Shown one piece after another: positions 37,667-46,976 of a DNA stretch of 62,737 nucleotides. Numbering within the stretch: position 1 is the first letter of the stretch; each line of letters begins with the position of its first letter. The stretch lies in assembly GCF_010672085.1 (NCBI RefSeq), contig NZ_JAAHHT010000033.1, positions 3,501-66,237 on the forward strand. Direction: 5' to 3'. This stretch comes from Okeania sp. SIO3I5. Its GTDB lineage: Bacteria; Cyanobacteriota; Cyanobacteriia; Cyanobacteriales; Microcoleaceae. Position numbers and translations under genes: made by a program. The notes under the pieces are model-generated. The model made no database searches. It saw nothing but the letters and a program-made list of their open reading frames with translations, and was not told the origin of the DNA.

Positions 37667-38509
37667 TCAAGTTTTCATAGCCATAAGTTGTCGATCTAGA
37701 ACTATTAAATAATCTCGCCCATACTTACCATTTTCTAATAATAGTTCGAGATTTTCTGGTAAATCTTGAACTATTTCTTGACTACAGGAACCGGCAGCTA
37801 AAGCTATAGTTGCCACTGTATCTACGTCTCCTGTAAAATTAATACAATCTATCAATAAGCTGCTCATTTTGTCATTTCTTTGCACCGCAGTAATAGCAGC
37901 TCTAACGCTCATCCAACCTTTAGAACCTACTTTTTGCTCCCAGGGTTCTGACCAAGATTTTCCTGGTACATGAGTTTCAATAAATTTTCCTAATTGGCTT
38001 TTTTTTCCTAAGTTGTAAATACAATAATGACTCATTAATGCTGAGGCGATCGCTGCATCAATTCCGTCGGAAGTATTATGAGTAATAGCTGCTTGAATAG
38101 TTGCTTTTTCTTTGACTTCTTTAATAGTAGGAAAAATACCAATGGGAGCAGCTCGCATTGCAGCACCACTTTTGTCACTTGTCCAGGTTATTTCTGCTAA
38201 AAATTGTTTCCCACTTTTCACTTGTTTTAAAAAGTCATAAAATCTACGAGAATATCCTTCTCGTTCGTCTCTTTTAAAAGCTTCGACAAATTTATCGGCT
38301 AAATTTTCTCGCGTCCAAGGTTCCTTAGAAATTATCATTTCGGCAATAGCAATACTCATTTGAGTGTCGTCTGTATAGGAACCTGGAATAAGTTTATGGC
38401 GGGGGTGCTTCACATAATTAAATAGATTATTGTGTTGTTTAATTAACTCAATATCTGCATATTCAAAACCGGCGCCGTAAGCATCACCAATCGCAAGTTC
38501 TAGTAACAT
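37667..38509 (-). CDS. ADP-ribosylglycohydrolase (DraG/ARH family)
   Basis: 280 residues. Removes ADP-ribose from modified proteins, nucleic acids or small molecules using two Mg or Mn ions. Metal-site motifs in order: ELAIGDAYGAGFEY (4-17), SYTDDTQMSIA near 44-54 (the first TDD metal cluster), SGAAMRAAPIG near 114-124, and FTGDVDTVATIALAAG near 225-240 (second Asp-containing cluster, usually TGGDxDT). All key aspartates are present. In nitrogen fixers DraG reactivates nitrogenase reductase, but many homologues act elsewhere, so I do not assign draG. Lies within the 317-bp inverted-repeat segment, convergent with rbp. Confidence 0.9.
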   Translation of the reverse strand: MLLELAIGDAYGAGFEYADIELIKQHNNLFNYVKHPRHKLIPGSYTDDTQMSIAIAEMIISKEPWTRENLADKFVEAFKRDEREGYSRRFYDFLKQVKSGKQFLAEITWTSDKSGAAMRAAPIGIFPTIKEVKEKATIQAAITHNTSDGIDAAIASALMSHYCIYNLGKKSQLGKFIETHVPGKSWSEPWEQKVGSKGWMSVRAAITAVQRNDKMSSLLIDCINFTGDVDTVATIALAAGSCSQEIVQDLPENLELLLENGKYGRDYLIVLDRQLMAMKT

Positions 38510-38624
38510 AATTAATTCAGTAAAAGTATGACCAGGATTTTTGGCAGGGATGGCACGACAAAGATTTTTGCCACGGATAGCACTACAAGGATTTTGCCAC
38601 GGATATACGGATGATTATATTACT

Positions 38625-38714
38625 AGGACTTACGCAAAATACGAAATTATAGACCACCTGTAGGGGCGAATGGCATTCGCCCTTACTATGTATAGTGGTT
38701 CTGCGTAAGTCCTG
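38625..38714. repeat. R1 palindromic element, gcgaatgg-type interior
   Basis: Starts aggacttacgcaaaat, ends ttctgcgtaagtcct; the interior has ggcgaatggcattcgcc, a perfect hairpin. It sits 14 bp from the right arm of the 317-bp inverted repeat; another R1 copy sits 30 bp from the left arm. Confidence 0.88.
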
Positions 38715-38727
38715 ATTACTACTAATT

Positions 38728-39043
38728 ATAGTTACTAAATCTATAGAAAAATATTCCTTGACTTAGTTTAATTAAGTGTTACCTTAACGGGGTGAACTAC
38801 AACACCCTCTATCCCATTGCTAAAAGCGTTTGGGACTACTTTTCTTATCGGTATTTAAACGTACATTGACATGACTGATTGTATTTGACACCAGATGATT
38901 TTTTTTAATAATAGTACGTTCTACTAACTGTATTATCCCTCCTGTAAACATTTAACGAGCTGTTCTGCAATCCTTTCTCAGTCTAAGATATTTTTAGTTG
39001 TTTTCCTATGTTTTTCTATAAAATTAATAAAACTTTACAATAC
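38728..39043. repeat. 317-bp inverted repeat, right arm
   Basis: Starts atagttactaaatctata and ends aactttacaatac. Near-perfect reverse complement of 36052-36368. See the left arm. Confidence 0.93.
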
Positions 39044-39094
39044 TACGTTAATTTGGGATACGCTGTATCAATGTTACCTTAAGTTACGATAAAA

Positions 39095-39245
39095 TTACAG
39101 CAATTTCGGAGGCGCGTGAGGTACAAAGTTTCATTTAGTAATTTTGGTAACACAACCTTCCAGGTTGTTACAGGCTAGAAGCCTGTGTTACAAAGATAGA
39201 GATTAATCTTAAATTATACCTCACCATCCTCATGCATTGCTGTAA
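39095..39245. repeat. R4 element with ttacagcaat termini, copy 2
   Basis: Starts ttacagcaatttcggaggcg and ends catgcattgctgtaa. Matches 10248-10397 except for a middle stretch, where this copy has ccttccaggttgttacagg and its mate has a different hairpin. Ends 23 bp before the Trypco1 gene and so may be part of its leader. Confidence 0.8.
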
Positions 39246-39268
39246 ATAAAAAATTTCAACCAATTATT

Positions 39269-39589
39269 ATGAAGCAAATTGTAGAATTTCCCCTAGAAGA
39301 TGGTGACTCTATTCTTATAGAAGTAGATGCACCTCCTAAACCAGTTAATGAGCGTATTGGCGTAACAGATAATGTCATTCACAAGGCTAATAAAAGCTTG
39401 GATTCGGCTATGGAAAAAATTAAACCTGTGGCTAATTCTATTATTAAAAAAGTCAGAAGTATGAATGAACCTGCTGATGAAGTAGAGGTAAAATTTGGGA
39501 TTAAATTAAGTGCTGAAATGGGTGCAATTATTGCTTCTGGAGAGGCAGAAGTTAACTATGAAATTACTCTAAAATGGCATAATAAATAA
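39269..39589 (+). CDS. Trypsin-co-occurring domain 1 protein (Trypco1, CU044_2847-like)
   Basis: 106 residues. Starts KQIVEFPLEDGDSILIEVD, a β-hairpin typical of this family, then a helix (NKSLDSAMEKIKPVANSIIKKV) and a C-terminal strand pair with VEVKFGIKLSAEMGAIIASG and NYEITLKWH. Trypco1 domains are found next to or fused with trypsin-like proteases in NTP-dependent bacterial conflict systems and are thought to be partners or substrates of the protease. The stop TAA overlaps the next gene's ATG by one base (taatg), so the pair is translationally coupled, matching the expected context. No clear Shine-Dalgarno. Confidence 0.87.
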   Translation: MKQIVEFPLEDGDSILIEVDAPPKPVNERIGVTDNVIHKANKSLDSAMEKIKPVANSIIKKVRSMNEPADEVEVKFGIKLSAEMGAIIASGEAEVNYEITLKWHNK

Positions 39590-42500
39590 TGACTAAAATA
39601 CTTGATTTTGAGCGCTCTATTGTCAGAATTTATTTTCAGTCAAACCAAGTCAAAGGAGCGGGTTTTTTAGTATCTGAAAATCAAGTTATGACTTGCGCTC
39701 ATGTGGTAGCTTTGGCATTAGGAATCAATGGTAATACTGCTGAAATGCCAACAACAGAGGTTAAATTAGATTTTCCCCAAGTTGCACCAGGGAAATTTCT
39801 GACAGCTAAAATAATTTTCTGGTTGCCTGTTAACCCACAGGTAGCTTTAGAAGATATTGCTGTTTTGGAATTAACGACTATTCCTAATAATATTTCCCCA
39901 GTGCGGTTGATGACTTCTGAGGAATATTGGGGTCATAATTTTCGTGCTTTTGGGTTTCCTATGGACAAAGAATATGGTGTCTGGGCCAATGGCGTGTTAA
40001 GGAGTGGTACTGCTAATGGTTGGGTCCAATTAGAGGATATTGACAACACTGGTTATGCCTTGCAGGAAGGTTTTAGTGGTACTCCGGTTTGGGACGAATC
40101 TTTGGAGGGTGTCGTAGGAATGGCCGTTGCTGCGGACAAACAACGACCTGATGCTAAGGCGGCGTTTATTATTCCGACTAATATATTGATGAAAGCATGG
40201 CCTCAGTTGGAGGAGCGGTTAATTGCTGGTTGTCCCTACAAAGGTTTGTTTGCTTTCGGGGAAGGTGATGCAGAATACTTTTTTGGACGGGAAGCGATCG
40301 CCGAGCAGCTTGTGGCAGCAGTGGCACGACAACAATTTGTGGCGGTTATTGGGCCTTCTGGTAGTGGTAAGTCTTCAGTGGTGTTTGCGGGGTTGGTTCC
40401 TAAGTTGCGCTCTCAGGGGAATTGGCAAATTGAACAGTTTCGCCCAAAAGCTCATCCTTTTGATGAATTGGCTCGTGTTTTGATTCGTTTAAAACAACCA
40501 GGAAAGCAGGAAACCGGACAAGATATTGAAGCGTTGCAACTTTCTAGCATTTTGGAGTCAAAAGAGTCAACCCTATCAACTTGGTTATCTTCTATTTTGG
40601 AGAAACATCCAGGTAGTCGTTTGTTGTTGGTGGCGGATCAATTTGAAGAAATTTACACTCTTTGTACTGACAAGGAAAAGCGTGTATTATTTTTGGAAAG
40701 GTTGCTTAATGCAGTGGCAAATATTCCAGACTTGACTTTGGTTATTACTCTGCGGGCTGATTTTTTGGGGTCTGCTTTGTCCGATCGTTCGTTGGCGGAT
40801 GCTTTGCAGGGAATCCCCCCCAACCCCCCTTTGAAAGGGGGGGGTAAGAAGAGTGTGACTTGGGAGGGGGGGAGTAAGAAAACGATCCCCCCCAACCCCC
40901 CTTTGAAAGGGGGGAGCAAGAAAACGATCCCCCCCAACCCCCCTTTGAAAGGGGTGGGTAAGAGGGAAGGAGGGAGTAAGAGTAATAGGAATGTGACTTA
41001 TTTTTTGGGACCGATGAATAGTCAGGAGTTGCGATCGGTTATTGAAATGCCTGCGCAAAAGTTGGGGGTGCGGTTGGAGGCGGGGTTGACTGAACGGATA
41101 TTAAAGGATGTGGAGCGATCGCCTGGTAATTTGCCTTTGTTGGAGTTTGCTCTAGAGCGTTTGTGGGGTAAGCAAAGTAATAGTCAGCTTACTCACGAAG
41201 GTTATGAGGAAGTGGGAGGGGTTGAGAAGGCGTTGGCGAGTTATGCGGATGATATTTATGAAAAGTTGAGTGAGGCAGATAGGGAAATGGCGGAACGGGT
41301 GTTTATTCAGTTGGTGCAACCAGGGATGGGAACTGAAGATACTCGCAAGGTGGCGACTCGTGCTGATGTGGGGGCAGATAATTGGGATCTGGTGAGGCGG
41401 TTAGCTGATGCTCGGTTGGTGGTGACAGGTAGGGATGAAACTGGTGAGGAAACGGTGGAGGTTATCCATGAGGCGTTGATAAGAGAATGGGGAATGTTGC
41501 GGGGATGGATGGCGGTGAGTCGGGAGTTTCGGGTTTGGCAGGAAAAGTTGAAGGGTAGGTTGGCAGAATGGGAGGATAAGGATAAGGATAATGGGGCGTT
41601 GTTGCGGGGGTTGGTTTTGGCGGAGGCGGAGAAATGGCAGCAGGAGCGGTTGTCGGAGTTGAGTCGGGAGGAGCGGGTTTTTATTCGGTTGAGTTTGGAG
41701 TTGCGCGATCGGGAAGAGGAAGAAAAGGAAAGACAACAAAAAGAGAAAGTTAAGCTCCAGCGACGTGCTATTCAATGGCTTTCTGGTGGTTTGACAATGG
41801 CTGTGATAGCCGTTGGAGTAGCTGGATGGCAGTGGCGACGAGCAGAGATAGGTGAGAAAAATGCAGAGATGAGAGTTGAGATTGCTAATTTGAGAGCTAG
41901 GTTTGCTTCAACTCAAAGTCTGGATATAATGCTTGAGGGAATACAAATAGTAAAAGAATTAAAAAGTGACCGGGTAAAATTACTAAAACTTGATACTCGA
42001 ATTCAAGGTATAGATATGCTGCGACAGATGGTGTATTGGCAAGGGTTCAAAGAACACAATACCTTAGAACATTTGGGTGCAGTTAAAAATGTAGCGTTTA
42101 GTCCTAAAGAAGACTTAATTGCTACAATAAGTGAAGAGAAAGTTGTTAAGCTTTGGGGACGCGATGGTCAGTTAGTAACCATCATCTCTGATAATCGGAT
42201 TCCGATTAATGATTTCTCATTCAGTCCCACGGGAAATGTGATTGCTACTATTAGTGATAACAAAACAGCAAAACTCTGGACAACTAAGGGTAAGTTTCTC
42301 AATGCTTTATCTGGGGATAGTGACAAAGTTAATACAGTTGTATTTAGTCCGAAGGGAGATATGATCGCTACTGCTAGTGATGACAACACAGTGAAACTCT
42401 GGACAACTGAGGGCAAGCTGCTCAATACTTTATTCGAGCATAGTGACAAAGTTAATACAATTGTATTTAATCCAAAGGGAGAGATGATTGCTACTGCTAG

Positions 42501-43980
42501 TGATGATAATACAGTGAAACTCTGGACAACTGAGGGCAAGTTACTCAATACTTTATCCGAGCATAATGACAGAGTTAATACAGTCATATTTAGTCCCAAA
42601 GGAGACTTAATTGCTACTATTGGTGATAACAAAATAGCCAAACTCTGGGATATAAATGGTAGTCCTGCACAAACAATATCACAGGTGCTAAAAAAAGTTG
42701 ATCATGTTACTTTTAATCACAAACAACCCTTAATGGCCACAGTAACGGATAATAACACTGTTCAAATTTGGAAATTAGATGGTACTTTGGTGACGACTTT
42801 CAGAGGACATAGTGACGAGATTAGCAGTATAATCTTTAGTCCCGATGGAGAAATGATCGCTACTGCTAGTCGTGATAACACAATTAGACTGTCGAAACTA
42901 GATGGTACTTTTGTAGATACATTAGAAGGACATACTTCTCCAATAAATAGCTTTACCTTTAGTCCGAAGGGAGAGTTAATTGCCTCAGCTAGCGATGACG
43001 GGACTGTCAAATTCTGGAAACGCAATACTCTCCGAGATACTATTCCTGGAAATTGTAGACGTGCTGCATTCAGTCCTAATGAGAAATTAATTGCTTTAGG
43101 ATGTTATGACCAAACATTTAAAATTCTGACAACTGAAGACTTTTCTAGAACTACGATCAAGCAGGATGATAATATCCTGAGTATTGCTTTTAGTATTAAT
43201 GGAGACATGATTGTTACTGGAAGTAATGATGGTAAAGTAAAACTCTGGGAACCAAACGGCAATCTAATTCGCGTATTGGCAAATTATCAACATCCAGTCT
43301 ATAGTGTTGCCTTTAATGCGAATAGCGACTTAATTGCAGCAAGTCATAACAATAAAGTTGATCTTTGGAGACCTAATGGTGAACTGGTACAGATTTTACC
43401 CGGACATGGGCTTCAAGTTCTTGCAATCGCTTTTATCCCTAGAGAAGATAGAGACTTCATTGCTACTACAGGTGCAGACAGAAAACTTAAAATTTGGAAA
43501 ACTGATGGCACACTTATCAATAATAATGAGAAGCATGGAAAATGGGTTTATGACCTTGCTGTTAGTCCCAACGGAAATTTAATTGCTTCAGGAAGTATTG
43601 ACAAGAAAGTTCAACTCTGGGGCAGTGATGGTTTTCCATTAAATACTCTTTTTGGTCATAGTGGCACAGTCCTTGGTGTTGCCTTCAACTATAATGGGAG
43701 CTTAATTGCAACTGCTAGTCAAGACAAAACAGTTAGACTCTGGAAACCCGATGGCACTCCACTACATATCCTCCGAGAACATAATCATCAGGTAGAATAT
43801 GTGGCTTTTAGTCCTCGCAGCAACTTGATGGTAACATTAAGTGATGATGGCACAGTCAAACTCTGGAATTTTAACATTGATGACTTACTCCAGCATAGTT
43901 GTGACTGGGTGCGTGACTATTTGAAAAATAACCCCAACGTAACAGAAGAAGACCGTGATATTTGTGACGACATCGACTAA
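39589..43980 (+). CDS. Trypsin-like protease - nSTAND1 NTPase - WD40 protein
   Basis: 1463 residues. 1-205: trypsin fold with the triad H38 (MTCAHVV), D89 (LEDIAVLEL) and S163 (EGFSGTPVW). 213-700: nSTAND1, opening CPYKGLFAFGEGDAEYFFGR, with P-loop IGPSGSGKSS near 255-263 and LLLVADQFEEIYTL as Walker B. 725-745: a membrane helix (WLSGGLTMAVIAVGVAGW). 826-1440: about fifteen WD40 units (SPKGDLIATxSDDNTVKLW), enough for two propellers; three (about 930-1010) are nearly identical. Likely a sensor whose propellers bind an invader or stress ligand and switch on the protease through NTP-driven assembly. Residues about 407-467 are a PPNPPLKGG repeat insert built from an intergenic palindrome. Coupled to Trypco1 upstream. 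Confidence 0.92.
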   Translation: MTKILDFERSIVRIYFQSNQVKGAGFLVSENQVMTCAHVVALALGINGNTAEMPTTEVKLDFPQVAPGKFLTAKIIFWLPVNPQVALEDIAVLELTTIPNNISPVRLMTSEEYWGHNFRAFGFPMDKEYGVWANGVLRSGTANGWVQLEDIDNTGYALQEGFSGTPVWDESLEGVVGMAVAADKQRPDAKAAFIIPTNILMKAWPQLEERLIAGCPYKGLFAFGEGDAEYFFGREAIAEQLVAAVARQQFVAVIGPSGSGKSSVVFAGLVPKLRSQGNWQIEQFRPKAHPFDELARVLIRLKQPGKQETGQDIEALQLSSILESKESTLSTWLSSILEKHPGSRLLLVADQFEEIYTLCTDKEKRVLFLERLLNAVANIPDLTLVITLRADFLGSALSDRSLADALQGIPPNPPLKGGGKKSVTWEGGSKKTIPPNPPLKGGSKKTIPPNPPLKGVGKREGGSKSNRNVTYFLGPMNSQELRSVIEMPAQKLGVRLEAGLTERILKDVERSPGNLPLLEFALERLWGKQSNSQLTHEGYEEVGGVEKALASYADDIYEKLSEADREMAERVFIQLVQPGMGTEDTRKVATRADVGADNWDLVRRLADARLVVTGRDETGEETVEVIHEALIREWGMLRGWMAVSREFRVWQEKLKGRLAEWEDKDKDNGALLRGLVLAEAEKWQQERLSELSREERVFIRLSLELRDREEEEKERQQKEKVKLQRRAIQWLSGGLTMAVIAVGVAGWQWRRAEIGEKNAEMRVEIANLRARFASTQSLDIMLEGIQIVKELKSDRVKLLKLDTRIQGIDMLRQMVYWQGFKEHNTLEHLGAVKNVAFSPKEDLIATISEEKVVKLWGRDGQLVTIISDNRIPINDFSFSPTGNVIATISDNKTAKLWTTKGKFLNALSGDSDKVNTVVFSPKGDMIATASDDNTVKLWTTEGKLLNTLFEHSDKVNTIVFNPKGEMIATASDDNTVKLWTTEGKLLNTLSEHNDRVNTVIFSPKGDLIATIGDNKIAKLWDINGSPAQTISQVLKKVDHVTFNHKQPLMATVTDNNTVQIWKLDGTLVTTFRGHSDEISSIIFSPDGEMIATASRDNTIRLSKLDGTFVDTLEGHTSPINSFTFSPKGELIASASDDGTVKFWKRNTLRDTIPGNCRRAAFSPNEKLIALGCYDQTFKILTTEDFSRTTIKQDDNILSIAFSINGDMIVTGSNDGKVKLWEPNGNLIRVLANYQHPVYSVAFNANSDLIAASHNNKVDLWRPNGELVQILPGHGLQVLAIAFIPREDRDFIATTGADRKLKIWKTDGTLINNNEKHGKWVYDLAVSPNGNLIASGSIDKKVQLWGSDGFPLNTLFGHSGTVLGVAFNYNGSLIATASQDKTVRLWKPDGTPLHILREHNHQVEYVAFSPRSNLMVTLSDDGTVKLWNFNIDDLLQHSCDWVRDYLKNNPNVTEEDRDICDDID
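40808..40985. repeat. Palindromic repeat expanded in frame inside the nSTAND gene
   Basis: Three copies of a segment reading aaccccccctttgaaagggg-like sequence (near 40820-40845, 40890-40915 and 40930-40955), each encoding IPPNPPLKG, separated by Lys/Gly/Ser codons. The same palindromic family occurs in spacers (for example near 23371). The insert keeps the frame and contains no stop. Confidence 0.9.
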
Positions 43981-44045
43981 AAATGAACTATACTTTCCAT
44001 AGTGCTTGAGCCGTCAAAACTAACAATAAAAAAGGAGTAAAATTA

Positions 44046-44840
44046 ATGCCATCTGCATTTCCTGGTATGGACCCATATTTAGAACATCCCGATTTATGGC
44101 CGGGAGTACATTTATTTTTAATCAGCAATATTGCCCAATTCTTATCTCCCCAACTGCGCCCTAAATATTTTGTTTCTGTAGAAGTCAGAATGTATGAAAT
44201 TAACCATCCAAAATCTCTACTTGTAGGTCTTCCTGATGTTTCAGTGCTGTCAAAAAAAAGCCAAATCAACAACTCAAATTCTACAGAATCTCAAGTTGCA
44301 GTCGCAGCACCTTCCACACAACCAAAAACAGTAACTCTGCCAATACCTATAACGATTCGTGAAGGATATTTGGAAATTCAAGAAGTAGCAACCAAGGAAA
44401 TTGTAACTGCCATAGAAATATTATCTCCTAGCAATAAAAAAACTCGAAAAGGTAGGGAAATTTATCTGAAAAAACGAGAAACAGTTTTAGCCAGTTCGAC
44501 TAATTTTATCGAAATAGATTTACTCCGTAATGGTAAACGAATGCCTATTTTAAATAAAAAAGTTAAAAGTCATTATCGAATTTTAGTTAGTCGGAAAAAG
44601 CAACGACCAAAAGCAGATTTATATACCTTCAATATCCCAGATAAAATTCCTGAATTTCCTTTACCATTACGTCCAGAAGATACAGAAATAATGATAGATT
44701 TACAAACGTTATTAACTACTATTTATGATGTTGGTGGTTACGATTTAAAAATAGATTACGAGCAACAACCAGTACCGAAATTATCAGAAAATGATGCAAG
44801 TTGGGTAGATACTTGGTTGCGACAACAAAAACTCAGATAA
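44046..44840 (+). CDS. DUF4058 family protein
   Basis: 264 residues, family length. Starts MPSAFPGMDPYLEHPDLWPG, the strict family N-terminus. TAIEILSPSNKKTRKGREIY near 125-145 and FIEIDLLRNGKRMP resemble the PD-(D/E)XK-like strand order seen in Uma2 proteins, so a nuclease fold is possible; activity has not been shown as far as I know. Very common in large cyanobacterial genomes in many copies. Good ribosome site: aaaggagtaaaattaATG. It lies 65 bp after the WD40 gene on the same strand and may be co-transcribed. Confidence 0.9.
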   Translation: MPSAFPGMDPYLEHPDLWPGVHLFLISNIAQFLSPQLRPKYFVSVEVRMYEINHPKSLLVGLPDVSVLSKKSQINNSNSTESQVAVAAPSTQPKTVTLPIPITIREGYLEIQEVATKEIVTAIEILSPSNKKTRKGREIYLKKRETVLASSTNFIEIDLLRNGKRMPILNKKVKSHYRILVSRKKQRPKADLYTFNIPDKIPEFPLPLRPEDTEIMIDLQTLLTTIYDVGGYDLKIDYEQQPVPKLSENDASWVDTWLRQQKLR

Positions 44841-44845
44841 TATAT

Positions 44846-44952
44846 ACAGCAGATTCCATCTTTCTGAGATACACCCATCGCGGGCAAGATGCCCGCACTG
44901 CAAAGATTTAATTGTTAAGGTTTGTATTTCATATACTTGGAATTTGCTGTAA
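44846..44952. repeat. Small palindromic element with tacagcagattcca termini
   Basis: Left end tatacagcagattccat, right end tggaatttgctgtaa: imperfect inverted termini. A cgggcaagatgcccg hairpin lies in the middle. Similar in design to the R4 family. The rest of 44841-45295 includes a cggttgaatagttata phrase shared with 22730 and a ctctccccc/gggagaggg type palindrome at about 45150-45230. Confidence 0.65.
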
Positions 44953-45295
44953 TATCATGTTCGGTTGAATAGTTATAATTAAAGCTTGTAGTTTTGCTCT
45001 AGTCCAACTACAAACAAAAACTTTTTTATCACTAATTATCTAGACATGATATAACACCAGAAAGGTTTTGTTGGGTTTCACTACCGCTCAACCCAACCTA
45101 CTAGCGTGTCTAGATTGATTTTGTCGATAAGTTTCATAAATTAAGACCTCTCCCCCAACCCCTCTCCTGCAAGGAGAGGGGAGTATTTCTCCCCCTTCCC
45201 TCCCAGGGAAGGGGGTTGGGGGGTTAGGTTTTACCCACATTTTTAGACCATACTGAGATAAACTAAAATAATCAAACTATCTAATACTACCTAAA

Positions 45296-46240
45296 ATGCG
45301 CTCTTACTCATTAACTGCTCCTGCCAAAATCAATCTCTATCTGGAAATTATCGGCGATCGCCCAGATGGTTATCACGAATTAGCAATGGTCTTGCAAAGC
45401 ATTAGTCTGGCAGACAAAATAGATATTCGCTCCATCGGAATTGAGACTATTGTGGTACGATGCGACCATCCTTTAGTTCCTCCAGATGCAGGTAATATTG
45501 CTTACCGCGCCGCTTCTTTGATGAGCAAACAATTTCCAGATGTATTTGCTCGATACGGTGGCATTGACATTACTATCCATAAACATATTCCTGTGGCAGC
45601 AGGGTTAGCAGGAGGTTCCACAAATGCAGCAGCAGTATTAGTTGGTTTAGATTTAATGTGGGAACTTGGTTTAACTCACAGCGAGTTACAAGAGTTGGGA
45701 GCGCAGTTAGGTTCAGACGTTCCTTTTTGTATCAGTGGAGCAACTGCATTAGCAACTGGGCGAGGTGAAGTGCTTTCCCCACTGCCAAATTTAGACCGCC
45801 TTTATGTGGTTTTAGCTAAATACAAAAATCTCTCTATTTCTACACCTTGGGCGTACAAAACTTACCGTCAAGAATTCGGTGATACTTATATTACCGATAC
45901 AGAAAGTCAGGAAAATAGTAGGCAAAAAGTACATTCTGGACCAATGGTATCAGCGATCGCTCACCACAACCACACAGAAATTGGCAAGCTATTACATAAC
46001 GATCTAGAAAAGGTTGCTTTACCAGAATATCCCCAATTATTAAAATTAAGAGAAGCTTTTGCCTCCGAGAATGTATTAGGTGCTATGATGTCAGGGTCAG
46101 GACCGACTATGTTTGCTTTAACAGAATCTCAATCTCAAGCAGAGGAAGTTGAGGCAGCAGTAAAAGCGAAAATGGCAGACCCCGATATAGAATTCTGGAT
46201 AGCACAGTTTAATTCTAATGGTATTAGTGTTGCACATTGA
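45296..46240 (+). CDS. ispE: 4-diphosphocytidyl-2-C-methyl-D-erythritol kinase IspE
   Basis: 314 residues. Phosphorylates CDP-methylerythritol in the MEP pathway; IspF (21.4 kb) uses its product. GHMP-kinase motifs: LTAPAKINLYLEI (7-19, catalytic lysine), PVAAGLAGGSTNAAAVLVG (about 101-119, ATP loop), GSDVPFCISGATALATGRGE, and the C-terminal LGAMMSGSGPTMFAL. ATG chosen because the N-terminus matches the family; no clear ribosome site. The stop is followed within a few bases by aggagtc heptamers and a 104-bp tandem repeat. Confidence 0.96.
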   Translation: MRSYSLTAPAKINLYLEIIGDRPDGYHELAMVLQSISLADKIDIRSIGIETIVVRCDHPLVPPDAGNIAYRAASLMSKQFPDVFARYGGIDITIHKHIPVAAGLAGGSTNAAAVLVGLDLMWELGLTHSELQELGAQLGSDVPFCISGATALATGRGEVLSPLPNLDRLYVVLAKYKNLSISTPWAYKTYRQEFGDTYITDTESQENSRQKVHSGPMVSAIAHHNHTEIGKLLHNDLEKVALPEYPQLLKLREAFASENVLGAMMSGSGPTMFALTESQSQAEEVEAAVKAKMADPDIEFWIAQFNSNGISVAH

Positions 46241-46243
46241 TAT

Positions 46244-46927
46244 TAGGAGTCAGGAGTCAGGAGTCAGGAATCAGAATTAATATCAAATATCATGTTTTAA
46301 ATAATTAACATTGTAGGTTGGGTTGACGTTAGGAAACCCAGCAAAAATTATCAAAAGGAGTCAGGAGTCAGGAGTCAGAATTAATATCAAATATCATGTT
46401 TTAAATAATTAACATTTTAGGTTGGGTTGACGTTAGGAAACCCAGCAAAAATTATCAAAAGGAGTCAGGAGTCAGGAGTCAGAATTAATATCAAATATCA
46501 TGTTTTAAATAATTAACATTGTAGGTTGGGTTGACGTTAGGAAACCCAACAAAAATCAGGAGTCAGAATTAATATCAAATATCATGTTTTAAATAATTAA
46601 TATTGTAGGTTGGGTTGACGTTAGGAAACCCAGCAAAAATTATCAAAAGGAGTCAGGAGTCAGGAGTCAGAATTAATATCAAATATCATGTTTTAAATAA
46701 TTAAGATTGTAGATTGGGTTGACGTTAGGAAACCCAACAAAAATCAGAATTCAGGGCGTTGCTGAAATTTGGGAATGAATATTAAGTCGGAACAGGCAAG
46801 ATGCCTATTCCACAAATATTCAGGAACAGGCAAGATGCCTATTCCACAAAACTATTAAAATCATCCCGCATTTATGCAAAACCGAATTTAGAAGTAATAT
46901 CAAATATCATGTTTTAAATAATTAACA
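46244..46927. repeat. 104-bp tandem repeat (five copies) with aggagtc heptamers
   Basis: Units begin aattaatatcaaatatcatg at 46275, 46379, 46483, 46567 and 46671 (spacings 104, 104, 84, 104), with a sixth partial copy at about 46895. Each contains gtaggttgggttgacgttag and ends in aggagtc heptamers; the 84-bp unit has lost some of those. Between 46780 and 46850 a caggcaagatgcctattcc phrase occurs twice. Confidence 0.92.
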
Positions 46928-46976
46928 CTTGCAACCATTCCCTATTTCCTATTACCTTCCCTTAACTGAAATTACT

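Noticed and set aside
42168-42641. 157-codon antisense frame in the WD40 region
   Set aside because: Shadow caused by the repetitive WD40 codons on the other strand.
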